Notes: generated by a model not told the origin, from the letters alone. DNA of 64,000 bases from Bacillus sp. DTU_2020_1000418_1_SI_GHA_SEK_038 (GCF_032341175.1 NZ_CP135435.1:3224001-3288000); one strand, 5' to 3'; shown: positions 43,093 to 54,004, numbered from the stretch's first letter. Translations and numbers: made by a program.

Positions 43093-45738
43093 TTATTCCC
43101 CTTTTAATTCTTTAATGCGGGCTTCTACAGCAGCTCTTTTTTCACTGTAATCCTGCTCTTTTGCCTTCTCTTCTTCAATTACCTTTTCAGGAGCCTTTTT
43201 GATAAAGCCTTCATTGCTAAGTTTCTTTTGAACCCGTTCTACTTCTTTATCTAGCTTCTCCCATTCCTTCTGCAGACGGACGACTTCTTCCTCGATATTG
43301 ATTAACCCTTCAAGTGGAAGATTAATCTCGGCACCTGTAACGATAGAAGTCATTGCCTTGTCTGGTGTATCTACTTCAATTGCAACAGTTAACTCTTCTG
43401 GGTTACAGAATCGTTCAATGTAACCGCGGTTATTTTCTAAAGTACGAAGAACAGTCTCGTCTTTAGCCTTTAAAATCATTTTGATTTTCTTGCTCATTGG
43501 CGTGTTTACTTCTGCACGGCTGTTACGAACGGAACGAATGATTTCCACTAGCAGCTTCATTTCGCCAGCCGCCTGATGGTCTGTGAAATCAGCATTTGCT
43601 TTAGGCCATTCGGCAACTGTAATTGACTCTCCTGCGTGAGGAAGGTTTTGCCAAATTTCCTCCGTGATAAACGGCATGAACGGATGCAGCAGACGCATTG
43701 TGTTGTCTAGTACATAAGCTAAAATCGAGCGTGTAGTTTTCTTAGCTCCTTCGTCTTCACCGTAAAGCGGAAGCTTCGCCATTTCAATATACCAGTCACA
43801 GAAGTCATCCCAGATAAAGTTGTATAGGACGCGGCCAACCTCTCCGAATTCGTAGCGGTCTGATAATCTTGTTACCGTTTCGATCGTTTCATTTAATCGA
43901 GTTAAAATCCATTTATCTGCAACTGATTTTTCACCAGTTAAATCGATTTCATCGTATGTCAGTCCATCCATATTCATTAAGGCGAAACGGGATGCATTCC
44001 AAATTTTGTTCGCAAAGTTCCAAGTTGCTTCCACCTTTTCCATGCTGAAACGCAAATCATGTCCTGGTGAGCTTCCCGTTGATAAGAAATAACGAAGAGA
44101 ATCTGCGCCGTACTTATCAATAACATCCATTGGATCTACTCCGTTGCCGAGGGATTTACTCATTTTGCGTCCTTCAGCATCACGAACTAAACCATGGATT
44201 AATACATCTTTAAATGGTCTTTGATCCGTAAATTCAAGCCCTTGGAAAATCATACGAGATACCCAGAAGAAAATAATATCATAGCCTGTAACAAGACAAG
44301 CAGTTGGATAATAGCGTTTGAAATCCGCGGATTCAACATCCGGCCAGCCCATTGTGGAGAATGGCCATAATGCAGAGCTAAACCATGTATCTAATACGTC
44401 CTTATCTTGTTCCCAGTTCTCGATATCTTCTGGTGCCTCATGTGCAACATATACTTCACCAGTTTCTTTATGATACCAAGCTGGAATGCGATGTCCCCAC
44501 CAAAGCTGACGGGAAATGCACCAGTCACGAATATTTTCCATCCAGCGAAGGTACGTATTTTCAAATCGATCCGGAACAAAGTTAACTTTTTCTTCCTTCG
44601 ATTGTAGGGCAATGGCCTCATCTGCTAATGGCTGCATTTTTACGAACCACTGTGTTGACAAATAAGGCTCTACTACGGCGCCGCTGCGCTCAGAGTGGCC
44701 AACTGAATGCATATGTTCTTCAATTTTGAAAAGTACCCCTTGCTCTTGCAGATCCTTAACAATTTGCTTACGGCATTCGAAACGGTCCATATCCTTATAT
44801 TTTCCCGCTCTTTCATTCATTGTGCCATCTTCATTCATGACAAGAACTCGTTCAAGATTATGGCGATTTCCAATTTCAAAGTCATTCGGGTCATGCGCTG
44901 GTGTAATCTTAACTGCACCTGAACCAAATTCCATATCAACATAATCATCACCAACAATTGGAATTTCACGTCCAACAATCGGAAGCTTAACTGTTTTACC
45001 AATTAAGTGCTTATAACGATCATCTTCAGGATGAACAGCTACTGCCGTGTCACCTAACATTGTTTCTGGACGTGTTGTCGCAATTTCTATATGTCCTGAG
45101 CCATCTGTAAGCGGGTATTTCATATGGTAGAACGCACCCTGAATATCTTTATGGATTACCTCGATGTCAGAAAGTGCCGTCTTAGTTGATGGGTCCCAGT
45201 TGATAATATATTCGCCCCGGTAAATTAGCCCCTTATTATACAATGTAACAAATACTTCACGAACAGCCTTTGATAAGCCTTCATCAAGTGTAAAACGCTC
45301 ACGGGTATAATCTAAACCAAGTCCAAGCTTAGACCATTGCTGGCGGATATGGCTGGCGTATTCCTCTTTCCATTTCCAAGTTTCTTCAACAAACTTTTCA
45401 CGGCCTAAATCATAGCGGCTTTTTCCTTCTCCGCGAAGCTTTTCCTCTACTTTTGCCTGTGTAGCAATCCCAGCGTGGTCCATCCCTGGAAGCCAAAGGA
45501 CATCATAACCCTGCATACGCTTCATCCGCGTTAAAATGTCTTGAAGAGTTGTATCCCATGCGTGACCTAAATGAAGCCTTCCTGTCACGTTTGGAGGTGG
45601 AATAACGATTGTATACGGCTCTTTATCCGCATCATCCTTAGCCTCGAAAAATTTCCCCTTAAGCCACCATTCATAACGTCCCTGTTCAATTGATTGAGGG
45701 TCATATTTGGTTGGCATAGTTAATTCTTTTGTTTCCAT
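43093..45738 (-). CDS. valS: Valyl-tRNA synthetase
   Basis: ValS charges tRNA-Val and edits mischarged threonine. The start is ATG 45736-45738 (AAAGGA about nine bases upstream), giving 881 residues starting [16 protein letters not shown]. The class I signatures are [13 protein letters not shown] (HIGH) near residue 50 and [14 protein letters not shown] (KMSKS) near 525. The CP1 editing domain (about 190-340) includes [20 protein letters not shown]. The anticodon-binding domain and a C-terminal coiled coil (about 810-880) follow. A T-box leader lies upstream. Confidence 0.98.
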   Translation of the reverse strand: METKELTMPTKYDPQSIEQGRYEWWLKGKFFEAKDDADKEPYTIVIPPPNVTGRLHLGHAWDTTLQDILTRMKRMQGYDVLWLPGMDHAGIATQAKVEEKLRGEGKSRYDLGREKFVEETWKWKEEYASHIRQQWSKLGLGLDYTRERFTLDEGLSKAVREVFVTLYNKGLIYRGEYIINWDPSTKTALSDIEVIHKDIQGAFYHMKYPLTDGSGHIEIATTRPETMLGDTAVAVHPEDDRYKHLIGKTVKLPIVGREIPIVGDDYVDMEFGSGAVKITPAHDPNDFEIGNRHNLERVLVMNEDGTMNERAGKYKDMDRFECRKQIVKDLQEQGVLFKIEEHMHSVGHSERSGAVVEPYLSTQWFVKMQPLADEAIALQSKEEKVNFVPDRFENTYLRWMENIRDWCISRQLWWGHRIPAWYHKETGEVYVAHEAPEDIENWEQDKDVLDTWFSSALWPFSTMGWPDVESADFKRYYPTACLVTGYDIIFFWVSRMIFQGLEFTDQRPFKDVLIHGLVRDAEGRKMSKSLGNGVDPMDVIDKYGADSLRYFLSTGSSPGHDLRFSMEKVEATWNFANKIWNASRFALMNMDGLTYDEIDLTGEKSVADKWILTRLNETIETVTRLSDRYEFGEVGRVLYNFIWDDFCDWYIEMAKLPLYGEDEGAKKTTRSILAYVLDNTMRLLHPFMPFITEEIWQNLPHAGESITVAEWPKANADFTDHQAAGEMKLLVEIIRSVRNSRAEVNTPMSKKIKMILKAKDETVLRTLENNRGYIERFCNPEELTVAIEVDTPDKAMTSIVTGAEINLPLEGLINIEEEVVRLQKEWEKLDKEVERVQKKLSNEGFIKKAPEKVIEEEKAKEQDYSEKRAAVEARIKELKGE

Positions 45739-45777
45739 TACACACATTCCTTTCTGATACATTCATTCTCTTGAAAA

Positions 45778-46122
45778 AACAAAAAACCCCACTCGTCATA
45801 AAAGGACGAATGGAGTTTGCTTCGCGGTACCACCTTTTTTTCAACCGAAAATAGAAATGCGGATGCGGCTTTATTTAAAAAGCATCTGCAATCTACATTT
45901 GATTGACTCTTAACTAGATAACGGATTTCCCGTCCTTCACTACTCGAAAATACATTCTTTCATGAAAGAAGCTCAAGGGCGACCTTCCAACGGTTCTGCT
46001 TAGAAAACCTTTCAGCTAATAGTTTTCCTCTCTTTAAGCAAATGGCCATCGTACTCTTCCCTGTCGTAGCTGTTCATTTATAATTGTCTAGATTTAGCGC
46101 CTAGCGCCTATACTTTTCTTTA
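45778..46122 (-). promoter_or_regulatory. T-box riboswitch leader of valS
   Basis: On the minus strand the leader contains AGTACGATGG in the stem I base, a long stem I with GGAAAAC/GTTTTC pairing, and the diagnostic T-box GGTGGTACCGCG (complement at about 45822-45836). It is followed by a terminator of ACTCCATTCGTC pairing with GACGAGTGGGGT and then TTTTTT. Uncharged tRNA-Val would stabilise the antiterminator. The valine specifier codon could not be placed with certainty by eye. Confidence 0.93.
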
Positions 46123-46128
46123 TTCAAT

Positions 46129-46158
46129 ATAGTACCTAATAAATAGGATGGACGTCAA
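46129..46158 (-). promoter_or_regulatory. Sigma-A promoter of the valS leader
   Basis: On the minus strand TTGACG (46153-46158), an 18-base spacer and TACTAT (46129-46134), placed so that transcription would start near 46122, just before the T-box leader. Confidence 0.6.
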
Positions 46159-46321
46159 TCATTATTCCCTATTTATCAATATATTATACGATTGGACTTC
46201 ATTGGTGCATCAAGTTTGATCAATTTGCCATTTGACAGTTTAGATTAATCCAAATTAAAAAGCACGATCATTGGGGATAACACATAGTATGATATGAGAA
46301 ATGTTGGAAAGGGGCATGTAA

Positions 46322-46513
46322 ATGAGAAGAAGGTATAATCCTTATACACTGCCGCCGTGGTTAAAAACAATAAGAGGGGCCTGCTCCCAATTCATTATTC
46401 CATTTTGCTGTTTTCAAGGAATACGTGTTATTATATTTCCAACTACCTTTGACGTACTATTCCTTGCTGTTTTAATATTTATTGCTGTTGCCTTTCGTCT
46501 TGAGTTATTATAG
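46322..46513 (+). CDS. Small membrane protein of unknown function (63 residues)
   Basis: The ATG follows GGAAAGGGG by seven bases, a very good binding site. The product starts MRRRYNPYTLPPWLK and has two hydrophobic stretches (about 24-40 and 44-60), so it is basic at the N-terminus and membrane-inserted. It sits alone between the valS leader and ysxE and ends right before a stem-loop that can serve as its terminator. Its codon pattern and binding site suggest a real gene. I recall similar short proteins in other Bacillaceae but cannot check this. Function unknown. Confidence 0.7.
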   Translation: MRRRYNPYTLPPWLKTIRGACSQFIIPFCCFQGIRVIIFPTTFDVLFLAVLIFIAVAFRLELL

Positions 46514-46514
46514 G

Positions 46515-46540
46515 GCCCAAAATCCTTTTAATTTTGGGCT
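46515..46540. terminator. Bidirectional terminator between the small membrane gene and ysxE
   Basis: GCCCAAAAT (46515-46523) and ATTTTGGGC (46531-46539) form a 9-bp stem with a 7-base loop. It overlaps the ysxE stop codon. Confidence 0.75.
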
Positions 46541-47589
46541 CCTTCTTGTTGTGCAGCAGCCTCAGCCTGTGCTTTTGCTTCCTGCTTTTGCCTCTCGATC
46601 TCTTCCATCCTCGACAATACGTATTCCGTATTTTTTACTCGCCAATATTGCTTTTGATAGTGCAAAAGAATCTTTCGTTCATGATGGCTATAAGGATTTT
46701 TATAATATTTCTCAGCTGCACGAATAACCGCTCCTGGATGGGCAAAATAGCTTTGAAATAGCAGCAGTTCATCCTCCTTTAATGGGAAGTATTTCAAATA
46801 AGTATAAATCCATTCAATACAATCCTCTGCTCTCCTCGGAAAGGTTTTCAACGTACGTGACAAAAACGGCAGCAAGTCATGCAAAGGTGATCCTTGCTTA
46901 GCACGTTCAAAGTTTGAGAAGTAGCCATAGCCTCTTTCATCATATAAAAAATGGTCTGTTGAAATTTTCCCATGAACGGTTACAATTCTCGCTTTTTCAT
47001 GATCCTTCGTTTTTTCATACCACTCTTTAAGTTTTCTAATTGAGAAATCTAAAGCCTGGTTCATTTCGTTATAGGAAAGGACAAACATTAATTCAAAGGG
47101 GGACAAATAGTCTCTCTGTTCACAGGCTTCCATAAATCCTTCCAAAAATTCCTTTTCCTTTTCCCTTTCTAACAGTGTTTTTTCAAAATGCTCAGCTCTA
47201 TCTTCTTTACTAATCTTTAATTCAGTTGCTGATAAAGTATGGAGTCTAGCTAGTTCACGAAAGAGCTGATGGTGGCGTTCATGGCTTAATTCATTTGCTT
47301 CATTCATCATCCAGGGCATGAGGTAATAAAGTTCATTTTCATGTAATACAGCGTACCTTCCATCTAGAGTTGGAAAAACAGGTACGATGCGGTTATAGCC
47401 CTTTTGATATAGACTTTGGATTTGCTTGACAAAATCTCCCCCGTGTCTTGGGTCGATTTTTTTTAAGGCAAAAACTCCTTTATTGGAATAGACTTTTTGA
47501 ATCCTTCCCATTTCCTCAACAAAATGCGGTTCTATTGCATAATGCTTTAAAATTGGAGAAACCTGTCGTAATCGATTCTTTTCATTCAT
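46528..47589 (-). CDS. ysxE: YsxE, spore-coat protein of the CotS/aminoglycoside phosphotransferase fold, catalytic motifs lost
   Basis: YsxE is a spore-coat protein encoded next to spoVID in Bacillus. From ATG 47587-47589 (AGGTGATT upstream) the protein is 353 residues. The fold is suggested by an N-lobe with the Lys in KGVFALKKIDPRHG and the kinase-loop region RIVTVHGKISTDHFLYDERG. There the expected HGDxxxxN is changed to HGKxxxxH, and the following metal motif DFD has become SNFERA, so phosphotransfer activity is unlikely. The C-terminus is a Gln/Ala/Glu-rich tail (about 335-353). It lies 108 bases after spoVID, with a hairpin and a repeat remnant between. Confidence 0.88.
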   Translation of the reverse strand: MNEKNRLRQVSPILKHYAIEPHFVEEMGRIQKVYSNKGVFALKKIDPRHGGDFVKQIQSLYQKGYNRIVPVFPTLDGRYAVLHENELYYLMPWMMNEANELSHERHHQLFRELARLHTLSATELKISKEDRAEHFEKTLLEREKEKEFLEGFMEACEQRDYLSPFELMFVLSYNEMNQALDFSIRKLKEWYEKTKDHEKARIVTVHGKISTDHFLYDERGYGYFSNFERAKQGSPLHDLLPFLSRTLKTFPRRAEDCIEWIYTYLKYFPLKEDELLLFQSYFAHPGAVIRAAEKYYKNPYSHHERKILLHYQKQYWRVKNTEYVLSRMEEIERQKQEAKAQAEAAAQQEGAQN

Positions 47590-47604
47590 AAGAATCACCT
47601 GCCT

Positions 47605-47640
47605 TTATAGAGGAGCGTAAACGCCAATGTGCTGGAGCTA
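47605..47640. repeat. Remnant of a Bacillaceae dispersed intergenic repeat
   Basis: GGAGCGTAAACGCC followed by GCTGGAGCTAGAC resembles the short GC-rich dispersed repeat (GCGCTAGGCGC / TGGAGCTAGACA type) common between Bacillaceae genes. A related fragment (TTTAGCGCCTAGCGCC) occurs at 46093-46109 in the valS leader region. Confidence 0.5.
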
Positions 47641-47647
47641 GACAAAT

Positions 47648-47680
47648 AGAAAAACTGAGCAGGTTCGTATTTACCTGCCC
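47648..47680 (-). terminator. Possible terminator between spoVID and ysxE
   Basis: GCAGGT and ACCTGC with a 8-base loop, extended by GGG/C pairs, followed on the minus strand by AGTTTTTCTATTT. It would lower read-through from spoVID into ysxE. Confidence 0.55.
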
Positions 47681-47697
47681 AGCCTGTTATTTAGAAA

Positions 47698-48813
47698 TTA
47701 TTTGTGGGCAACGGCTACAGGGATATAAAGGACCTGCCCCTCATATATATCTTGACTAATTTCCAAATGATTCACACTAAGCAACCGTTGAACAGGAATT
47801 TCATATCTTTCTGCAATGATATCGATCGTATCACCAAGCTGAACGATGCATACCTTAAGCTTAGCCACATCATCCTCTGACTTTCGGGCAAAAAATTCAG
47901 TTAAAGACATGCTTTTCTTTTTCGATGGCTTTTTCTTCTTTTTATCAGCAGCTTCCTCTTTTTCAGCAGCCTTTTTGGCTACATGATCAGAGGATTCGTC
48001 ACTGCTGGATTCTTGATGATTTTCCATCTCAACTTCCTGCATCGGGCTTTCTTCCACATTTGGCATCGAATAGATTTCTTCGGCAGAAGGAGGTTGTTGT
48101 TCACTTCTTTGGGCCGAGAAGGAGATTTCTGGCTGTATTTCAATCTTTTCCGCAACAGCCTCTTCCTGAACTACTTCAATTCTTACTGCCTCTTCAGGCT
48201 GTTTTTTTGCTTCAGCCTCAAATGGAACAAAAATTGGATTTTTTTCCTTTTCTCCAAATGTCTCTCTTTCCTCTGCTGATTCTTCCTCTGCTTTTAAATT
48301 CCAATTTAATTCAGGCGTTGCCTCTTCTATATGATAAGCAGGCTCTTGATCCTCAGTCTCTGTTCTTGGAGGGGCATGCTGCTGTTCCCCGTACAAACCA
48401 GAAATAGTAAGATTCGCAGTTAACTTCATACAGCTTCTTTCGGGAAAAACATAATCAAAAGATTCGACTAACACATCAATATCATGAACACTTTCGATTC
48501 TATTTCTAGGTATCGTTATGTCTACCGGGAAGAAGTGAGTGAATTCACATACTCCTTCATCTCTTTCTTCGACTACTTGAATAAATTTCGGAGCTGTAAA
48601 GGAATCCTCATATTCTATTTCTGCTGTTTCGTGCCGCTTAAATTCACCAGATAGCTCGAGTGCTCCTTGAATCGTTACATATTGATCATTTTCTTGAATA
48701 AGAATATCTGGATCAAGTGAAATTGAAATTAATTCAGATACTTCCTGTCCTTTTTGAAACCATACAGATTCCTCTAAAGAAAATCGTAAGCACGATGGGT
48801 TTCCTTGAGACAA
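47698..48813 (-). CDS. spoVID: Stage VI sporulation protein D (SpoVID), LysM coat morphogenetic protein
   Basis: SpoVID drives encasement of the forespore by coat proteins and recruits SafA. The TTG at 48811-48813 has GGAGG six bases upstream and gives a 371-residue protein starting MSQGNPSCLRFSLEESVWFQKGQEV, close to the B. subtilis N-terminus. Residues about 1-150 are the conserved encasement domain (VSELISISLDPDI, FTHFFPVDITIPRNRI). The middle (about 160-300) is acidic and low complexity. A Lys-rich segment (KKKKKPSKKK) precedes the C-terminal LysM domain (about 322-370, VCIVQLGDTIDIIAERYE). The gene lies after hemL as in B. subtilis. SafA is also in this window. Confidence 0.95.
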   Translation of the reverse strand: MSQGNPSCLRFSLEESVWFQKGQEVSELISISLDPDILIQENDQYVTIQGALELSGEFKRHETAEIEYEDSFTAPKFIQVVEERDEGVCEFTHFFPVDITIPRNRIESVHDIDVLVESFDYVFPERSCMKLTANLTISGLYGEQQHAPPRTETEDQEPAYHIEEATPELNWNLKAEEESAEERETFGEKEKNPIFVPFEAEAKKQPEEAVRIEVVQEEAVAEKIEIQPEISFSAQRSEQQPPSAEEIYSMPNVEESPMQEVEMENHQESSSDESSDHVAKKAAEKEEAADKKKKKPSKKKSMSLTEFFARKSEDDVAKLKVCIVQLGDTIDIIAERYEIPVQRLLSVNHLEISQDIYEGQVLYIPVAVAHK

Positions 48814-48920
48814 AGCGACTCCTCCTTTCATAACCTTTACGTTTAATCACTATGTCATTTACACTTTATGAGAATGATAATTTTTTTATGATTGAAAATA
48901 ACACAGCTCGGCAAAAAACT

Positions 48921-48954
48921 AATAAAAAAACACCCATCTAAAAAGATGAGTGTC
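48921..48954 (-). terminator. Terminator of the hemAXCDBL operon
   Basis: ACACTCATCT-TTTT-AGATGGGTGT on the minus strand gives a 10-bp stem with one G-U pair and is followed by TTTTTTT. Confidence 0.9.
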
Positions 48955-48960
48955 AGGTAT

Positions 48961-50250
48961 TTAGCCTTTAAGCTTTGAAAATGCAATTTCTGTTGCTTGC
49001 AGCGTTTTTTCAATATCTTCATCACTATGTGCCGTTGATAGGAAGAGGCCTTCAAACTGTGATGGTGGAAGGAATACTCCTTGATTAGCCATTTCTTGGT
49101 AATAGGATGCAAAATAATCTAGGTTTGATGATTTAGCTTTGTCATAGTTAATCACATCTTCATTTGTAAAGAAGAAACCAATCATTGATCCAGCACGATT
49201 AAAAGTGTGCGGGATTTCATATTTTTCCGCAGCCGCTTTTATGCCAGCTTCCAATAAATCCCCTTTACGCTGGAATTCTTTATATGAATCTGGAGTTAAC
49301 TGACTCAATGTTTCATAGCCAGCCGTCATTGCTAATGGATTTCCAGACAAAGTTCCTGCCTGATAAATAGGACCGCTCGGTGCGATTTGCTCCATAATTT
49401 CCGCTTTTCCGCCATATGCACCAACTGGTAGTCCTCCGCCGATTACTTTACCTAGACAAGTAATATCTGGTGTAACATTGTAATAGCCTTGAGCACAATG
49501 GTAGTCAACACGGAAGCCTGTCATAACCTCGTCAAAGATTAAGAGGGCACCATATTGACTTGTGATGTCTCTCAAGCCTTCCAAGAAGCCTGGAAGCGGC
49601 GGAACAACTCCCATATTCCCAGCAACAGGCTCTGCAATGATACAGGCAATGTCTTCACCAAATTGTTCAAATGCATATTTAACACTTTCTAAATCATTAT
49701 AAGGGACAGTAATGGTGTTTTTCGCAACACTTTCTGGAACACCTGGGCTATCAGGAAGTCCAAGTGTAGCGACCCCAGACCCCGCTTTAATAAGCAGGGA
49801 ATCGCCATGCCCGTGGTAGCAGCCTTCAAATTTCAAAATTTTATTTCGCCCCGTATAGCCGCGTGCAAGTCTTAAAGCACTCATTGTTGCTTCTGTACCT
49901 GAAGAGACCATGCGGACGACCTCAATTGAAGGTACTCTCTCCTGGACTAGCTTGGCTAAGTCATTTTCTTGAACAGTCGGTGCACCGAAGCTAGTTCCCA
50001 TTTCAGCAACCTTTTTAATTGCTTCCACAACTCGATCATTCGAATGTCCGAGTATCAGGGGGCCCCAAGATAAAACATAGTCAATATATTCATTGCCATC
50101 AATATCATAAATTTTAGAGCCTTTTCCTCGTTCCATGAAAATTGGATCCATCTTAACGGATTTAAAGGCACGAACTGGTGAGTTGACCCCGCCTGGCATT
50201 AATTTACTTGCTTCCTTAAAAGCCTGAATAGATTTTTCGTAAGAGCGCAT
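48961..50250 (-). CDS. hemL: Glutamate-1-semialdehyde 2,1-aminomutase HemL
   Basis: HemL moves the amino group of glutamate-1-semialdehyde to make 5-aminolevulinate, the last step of the C5 route. It is a PLP enzyme of 429 residues. It shows [19 protein letters not shown] at the N-terminus, [42 protein letters not shown] and the PLP-lysine in [18 protein letters not shown] (about 267). It is the last gene of the haem operon and is separated from hemB by 170 bases containing a tandem repeat pair. Confidence 0.97.
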   Translation of the reverse strand: MRSYEKSIQAFKEASKLMPGGVNSPVRAFKSVKMDPIFMERGKGSKIYDIDGNEYIDYVLSWGPLILGHSNDRVVEAIKKVAEMGTSFGAPTVQENDLAKLVQERVPSIEVVRMVSSGTEATMSALRLARGYTGRNKILKFEGCYHGHGDSLLIKAGSGVATLGLPDSPGVPESVAKNTITVPYNDLESVKYAFEQFGEDIACIIAEPVAGNMGVVPPLPGFLEGLRDITSQYGALLIFDEVMTGFRVDYHCAQGYYNVTPDITCLGKVIGGGLPVGAYGGKAEIMEQIAPSGPIYQAGTLSGNPLAMTAGYETLSQLTPDSYKEFQRKGDLLEAGIKAAAEKYEIPHTFNRAGSMIGFFFTNEDVINYDKAKSSNLDYFASYYQEMANQGVFLPPSQFEGLFLSTAHSDEDIEKTLQATEIAFSKLKG

Positions 50251-50296
50251 TTAATCCCTCTTCTCAATTTAATGTATTTCTGAATTCCACTTAGTC

Positions 50297-50399
50297 TTAA
50301 CTCCCTTGAATCTGTATTCTTACCATGAAGGGCGTTATACAGCTCCTTTAACTACCTTCAGTCCGAACTTCTTGCACTGAAGGGCGTTTTATAGCGCTT
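50297..50399. repeat. Two tandem degenerate ~51-bp palindromic repeat units between hemB and hemL
   Basis: Unit 1 (50297-50347) and unit 2 (from 50348) both start TTAACT and share the string GAAGGGCGTT. In unit 2 CCTTCAGT (50355-50362) pairs perfectly with ACTGAAGG (50376-50383); in unit 1 only CCCTT/AAGGG remains paired. The arrangement and period resemble those at 2725-2826 and 63575-63680, although the sequence differs. Confidence 0.65.
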
Positions 50400-50420
50400 C
50401 ATTCATAGGAGTGAATTTTA

Positions 50421-51398
50421 TTATTTGTTTCGAAGCCATCTAGCGGCGTCTTTAGCGTGATACGTAATAATTAAATCACAGCCGGAACGCTTCATTCCGA
50501 CTAACATTTCCATAACAATTCTCTCTTCATCAATCCAGCCATTTTGAGAGGCTGCTTTCACCATGGAATATTCTCCGCTCACATTATAAATAACTAGTGG
50601 GAGATTAATATTATTTTTCACATCACGGACGATATCGAGATAAGGCATTCCGGGCTTTACAATTATAAAATCTGCGCCTTCCATTAAATCGGATTCAGCT
50701 TCACGCAGAGCCTCCATGCGGTTTGCCGGATCCATTTGGTAAGCTTTACGATCACCAAATTGAGGTGTACTGTCAGCCGCATCACGGAATGGGCCATAGA
50801 ATGCTGATGCATATTTCACGGCATAAGACATAATAGGTACATTTTCAAAGCCAGATTCATCTAAGCCCGCACGAATCGCAGCAACAAATCCATCCATCAT
50901 ATTTGATGGAGCAATAATATCTGCGCCTGCTTTTGCTTGACTGACAGCGGTTTGCACTAATAAATCAAGTGAAGCATCATTTAAAACTTGTCCATTCTCA
51001 ATTACACCGCAATGCCCATGGCTCGTGTACTCACATAGACAAGTATCTGCAATAACAATTACTTCAGGAAACTTTTCTTTAATTAATCTAGTCGCCTCTT
51101 GGACAATTCCATGATCGTGATACGCCTGGTTGCCGCATTCATCTTTTTCAACTGGGATTCCAAAAAGCAGCACAGATTTAATCCCTAATGAAACAACCTC
51201 ATTCATTTCTTCTTCTAGATGATCTAATGATAAATTGTAAATTCCTGGCATTGAGGAAATTTCTCTTTTAATATCTTTTCCTTCAGCAACAAAAATCGGA
51301 TAAATCAAGTCGTCTGTAGTTAGATGGTTTTCACGAACTAAAGCTCTCATGTTTGGACTTTGGCGAAGTCTTCTATGTCTTGTAAATTGGATATCCAT
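50421..51398 (-). CDS. hemB: Porphobilinogen synthase HemB
   Basis: HemB condenses two 5-aminolevulinates to porphobilinogen. From ATG 51396-51398 (AAAGGAGTG upstream) the protein is 325 residues starting [14 protein letters not shown]. The Zn-binding cysteines are present in [15 protein letters not shown], the first active-site lysine in [22 protein letters not shown] and the Schiff-base lysine in [13 protein letters not shown]. It lies between hemD and hemL. Confidence 0.97.
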   Translation of the reverse strand: MDIQFTRHRRLRQSPNMRALVRENHLTTDDLIYPIFVAEGKDIKREISSMPGIYNLSLDHLEEEMNEVVSLGIKSVLLFGIPVEKDECGNQAYHDHGIVQEATRLIKEKFPEVIVIADTCLCEYTSHGHCGVIENGQVLNDASLDLLVQTAVSQAKAGADIIAPSNMMDGFVAAIRAGLDESGFENVPIMSYAVKYASAFYGPFRDAADSTPQFGDRKAYQMDPANRMEALREAESDLMEGADFIIVKPGMPYLDIVRDVKNNINLPLVIYNVSGEYSMVKAASQNGWIDEERIVMEMLVGMKRSGCDLIITYHAKDAARWLRNK

Positions 51399-51423
51399 CA
51401 GAATCACTCCTTTTTTTGAAAAA

Positions 51424-52212
51424 TTACATTTTCATGTTTACGTATTCAATAATACTTTCGAGCATATGGTCAGATGTATAGATGGCTGGCTCACAGTGGA
51501 CATCTAGTCCGTATGATTTTATTCTATCCTTTGTAATAGGGCCAATCGTGCTAATAATACTATTTTCAAGCCTATGAAAAAGCTGATTTTCCTTCATCAC
51601 TCTCATAAAATGATCGACAGTAGAGGGACTTGTGAAGGCAAGGATATCAATCTTTCCTTTAGAAAATACCTCTATTAATTTTGTTCTGCTTTCATCAGGA
51701 AAGAAGGTCTCATACATGATTACTTCGTCCACATTCGCGCCTTTTTCCGTTAAGGATGTATAAATAATATTTCTAGCTAGATTCCCTTTAGGGATTAAAA
51801 TATTCATCCCGGCTTTCACAATTGGCAAGAAATCCTTAACAAAACCTTCCGCTACATATTCATTCGGAATAAAATCCACTTCTATTCCTGCTTTTAGCAG
51901 ACAGGCTTCTGTTCTTTTTCCAATAGCTGCGATTTTAGGCAATTTCATTTTTTCCGGAGAGTCAATAAAAGACAGAAAAGTCTCAACCGTGACATTGCTC
52001 GTAAAAATAATCCAATCATAAGTATGTAACTGATTAATAATCTTAATAATCTCTTCCGAAACATTTACAGGCTTAAAAGCGATGAGAGGAATTTCAACAG
52101 GAATTCCTCCATAGCCTTTAATTAAATTTGAAAAGGTTTTTGCATGCTCTTTTCCTCTTGGAACGAGGACCGACATCCCCTTTAGAGGATTGCCCTCGCC
52201 TCCACCGGTCAT
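51424..52212 (-). CDS. hemD: Uroporphyrinogen-III synthase HemD
   Basis: HemD closes hydroxymethylbilane into uroporphyrinogen III with inversion of ring D. The 262-residue protein has two alternating alpha/beta lobes, with the family's weak motifs visible: [14 protein letters not shown] near the N-terminus, [39 protein letters not shown], and [23 protein letters not shown] in the second lobe. The sequence of this family varies greatly, so place in the operon counts. It overlaps hemC by four bases. Confidence 0.94.
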   Translation of the reverse strand: MTGGGEGNPLKGMSVLVPRGKEHAKTFSNLIKGYGGIPVEIPLIAFKPVNVSEEIIKIINQLHTYDWIIFTSNVTVETFLSFIDSPEKMKLPKIAAIGKRTEACLLKAGIEVDFIPNEYVAEGFVKDFLPIVKAGMNILIPKGNLARNIIYTSLTEKGANVDEVIMYETFFPDESRTKLIEVFSKGKIDILAFTSPSTVDHFMRVMKENQLFHRLENSIISTIGPITKDRIKSYGLDVHCEPAIYTSDHMLESIIEYVNMKM

Positions 52213-53144
52213 TCGCGATCCAGCTCCTCTTTCACCTGATCGATTAAATCTTTAGCTCCCTGCTTAATTAAGCGATTAGCCGCTTCAATTCCGACTTTCT
52301 CAGGATCTAAGCCTTTCACTTGTTCTGAGTAGATTATTTTTCCATCTGGAGATCCGACTAGGCAGGTTAACACAATTTCTTCGTCTCCGTTAAGCTCTGC
52401 AAAGCCCGCAATTGGTACCTGGCAGCCTCCCTCCATTTTGTGAAGGAATGCTCGCTCTGCTCGAACCGTTGCATCTGTTTTCTTGCATGTAAATTTATCT
52501 AATAAGCCACGAAGCTCTTCATCATCGCCGCGGCACTCAATTGAAAGTGCTCCCTGCCCGATTGCAGGCAAGCAAATATCTGGGTCTAACAATTCTGTCA
52601 CGACGTCACTTGCCCATCCAAGTCTCTTTAACCCGGCGGCAGCCAAAAGAATCGCATCATAATCATCTGTTTCAAGCTTGGCAAGTCTTGTATCTATATT
52701 TCCTCTAATCCATTTAATTTCTAAATCTGGACGGCGAGCAAGCAGCTGTGCCCCTCTGCGCAAGCTGCTCGTTCCGATTACAGCCCCTGGTTTAAGATCA
52801 GCGAAACGAATATGGCCTTTGGAAATTAGCGCATCCCGGTGATCTTCTCTTTCAGGAATACTGCCGATTATGAGCCCTTCAGGAAGAACTGCGGGCATAT
52901 CCTTCATACTGTGGACAGCCATATCAATTTCTTTATCCAGCATGGCCTGTTCGATTTCTTTCACAAACAAACCTTTCCCGCCGACCTTTGAAAGCGTCAC
53001 ATCTAATATGCGGTCCCCTTTAGTAACAATTTCCTTCACTTCAAAATCAAAGGATGGATCAATCGCCTTCAATTGATCGATAACCCAATTTGTTTGTGTT
53101 AATGCAAGTTTACTTCTACGAGAACCAACGATAATTTTTCTCAT
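52209..53144 (-). CDS. hemC: Hydroxymethylbilane synthase HemC
   Basis: HemC polymerises four porphobilinogens on a dipyrromethane cofactor. The 311-residue protein starts [21 protein letters not shown] and shows the substrate-binding [53 protein letters not shown] and the cofactor-binding Cys in [12 protein letters not shown] (about 241). AGGAGG lies six bases before the ATG. Confidence 0.97.
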   Translation of the reverse strand: MRKIIVGSRRSKLALTQTNWVIDQLKAIDPSFDFEVKEIVTKGDRILDVTLSKVGGKGLFVKEIEQAMLDKEIDMAVHSMKDMPAVLPEGLIIGSIPEREDHRDALISKGHIRFADLKPGAVIGTSSLRRGAQLLARRPDLEIKWIRGNIDTRLAKLETDDYDAILLAAAGLKRLGWASDVVTELLDPDICLPAIGQGALSIECRGDDEELRGLLDKFTCKKTDATVRAERAFLHKMEGGCQVPIAGFAELNGDEEIVLTCLVGSPDGKIIYSEQVKGLDPEKVGIEAANRLIKQGAKDLIDQVKEELDRE

Positions 53145-53158
53145 GACAGCCTCCTAAT

Positions 53159-53992
53159 TTACGAATACCAGAAATGGAAAGATGATAGTGAACCGAATAA
53201 AAAGAAGTTAATCAAAACAATTAGAAAGGAAGCAATATTCCATAATGCTAATTGCTTCCCAGCAAGCCCCTTGCCTACTTTTAAATAAAGATAAATGCTG
53301 TATGCAGCAATCACAATAAAAGAACCGACTACTTTAGAATCGTACCAATTCATATCTGGGACCTTAAGATATGCCCACTGAACACCTAAGATTAAGCTGA
53401 TCATCAACATGGGAACACCGATTACATTTAATACATATGAGGTTTTATCCAGCTTCGATAAATCAGCAACCCTTAATAGCCGTGGGCCCCATTTCTTTCT
53501 TTTCAAAAGATCGTACTGAATTAAATATAATACGGAAAATACAAAAGACAAGGAAAATGCCCCATATGACAATATAGCAACGGTAATATGAATAAGCAGC
53601 AATTCAGAAATCAGCTTTTGTGCCATCACATGTGACTCATATTGAACAGGAGCAAATGTGTGTATGGCCATTATGATAAAACCAAGTACATTCGCAAAAA
53701 AGACAAAAAAATCGACTCTTAGTAAACGGTTGAATGCTAATGACAAGGTAATAAGCACCCAAACATAGAAATATAATCCTTCAAAAATTGTGAGGACAGG
53801 AAATCTGCCTGTTTGTTTCATATACAAAAAGAGAAAGACCGTTTGTAAAAGCCATACAAATGCAAGTAACCAGAAGGCAATTCGGTTTGCCTTCCGGTTA
53901 TGATGTAAGAAATCAATAAAGTATAGTAAGACACACAAGGCATACAGAACGACAGTGGCTTCGTGCAGCCTTGTCATATAAATATCGATCAT
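53159..53992 (-). CDS. hemX: HemX, membrane protein of the haem operon
   Basis: HemX is an integral membrane protein of the CcsA/CcmC-like family; in B. subtilis it lowers the cellular level of HemA. From ATG 53990-53992 (AGGAG nine bases upstream) the product is 277 residues with about eight hydrophobic segments. The family-like EGLYFYVWVLITLSLAFN and WAYLKVPDMNWYDSKVV are seen, and a tryptophan-rich haem motif such as WGxWxWD is not. It lies between hemA and hemC. Confidence 0.92.
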   Translation of the reverse strand: MIDIYMTRLHEATVVLYALCVLLYFIDFLHHNRKANRIAFWLLAFVWLLQTVFLFLYMKQTGRFPVLTIFEGLYFYVWVLITLSLAFNRLLRVDFFVFFANVLGFIIMAIHTFAPVQYESHVMAQKLISELLLIHITVAILSYGAFSLSFVFSVLYLIQYDLLKRKKWGPRLLRVADLSKLDKTSYVLNVIGVPMLMISLILGVQWAYLKVPDMNWYDSKVVGSFIVIAAYSIYLYLKVGKGLAGKQLALWNIASFLIVLINFFLFGSLSSFHFWYS

Positions 53993-54004
53993 ATCCAAGT
54001 ACTC

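Noticed and set aside
44385..44944. Several overlapping frames on both strands within valS
   Set aside because: They are shadows inside the conserved ValS coding sequence, without ribosome-binding sites.
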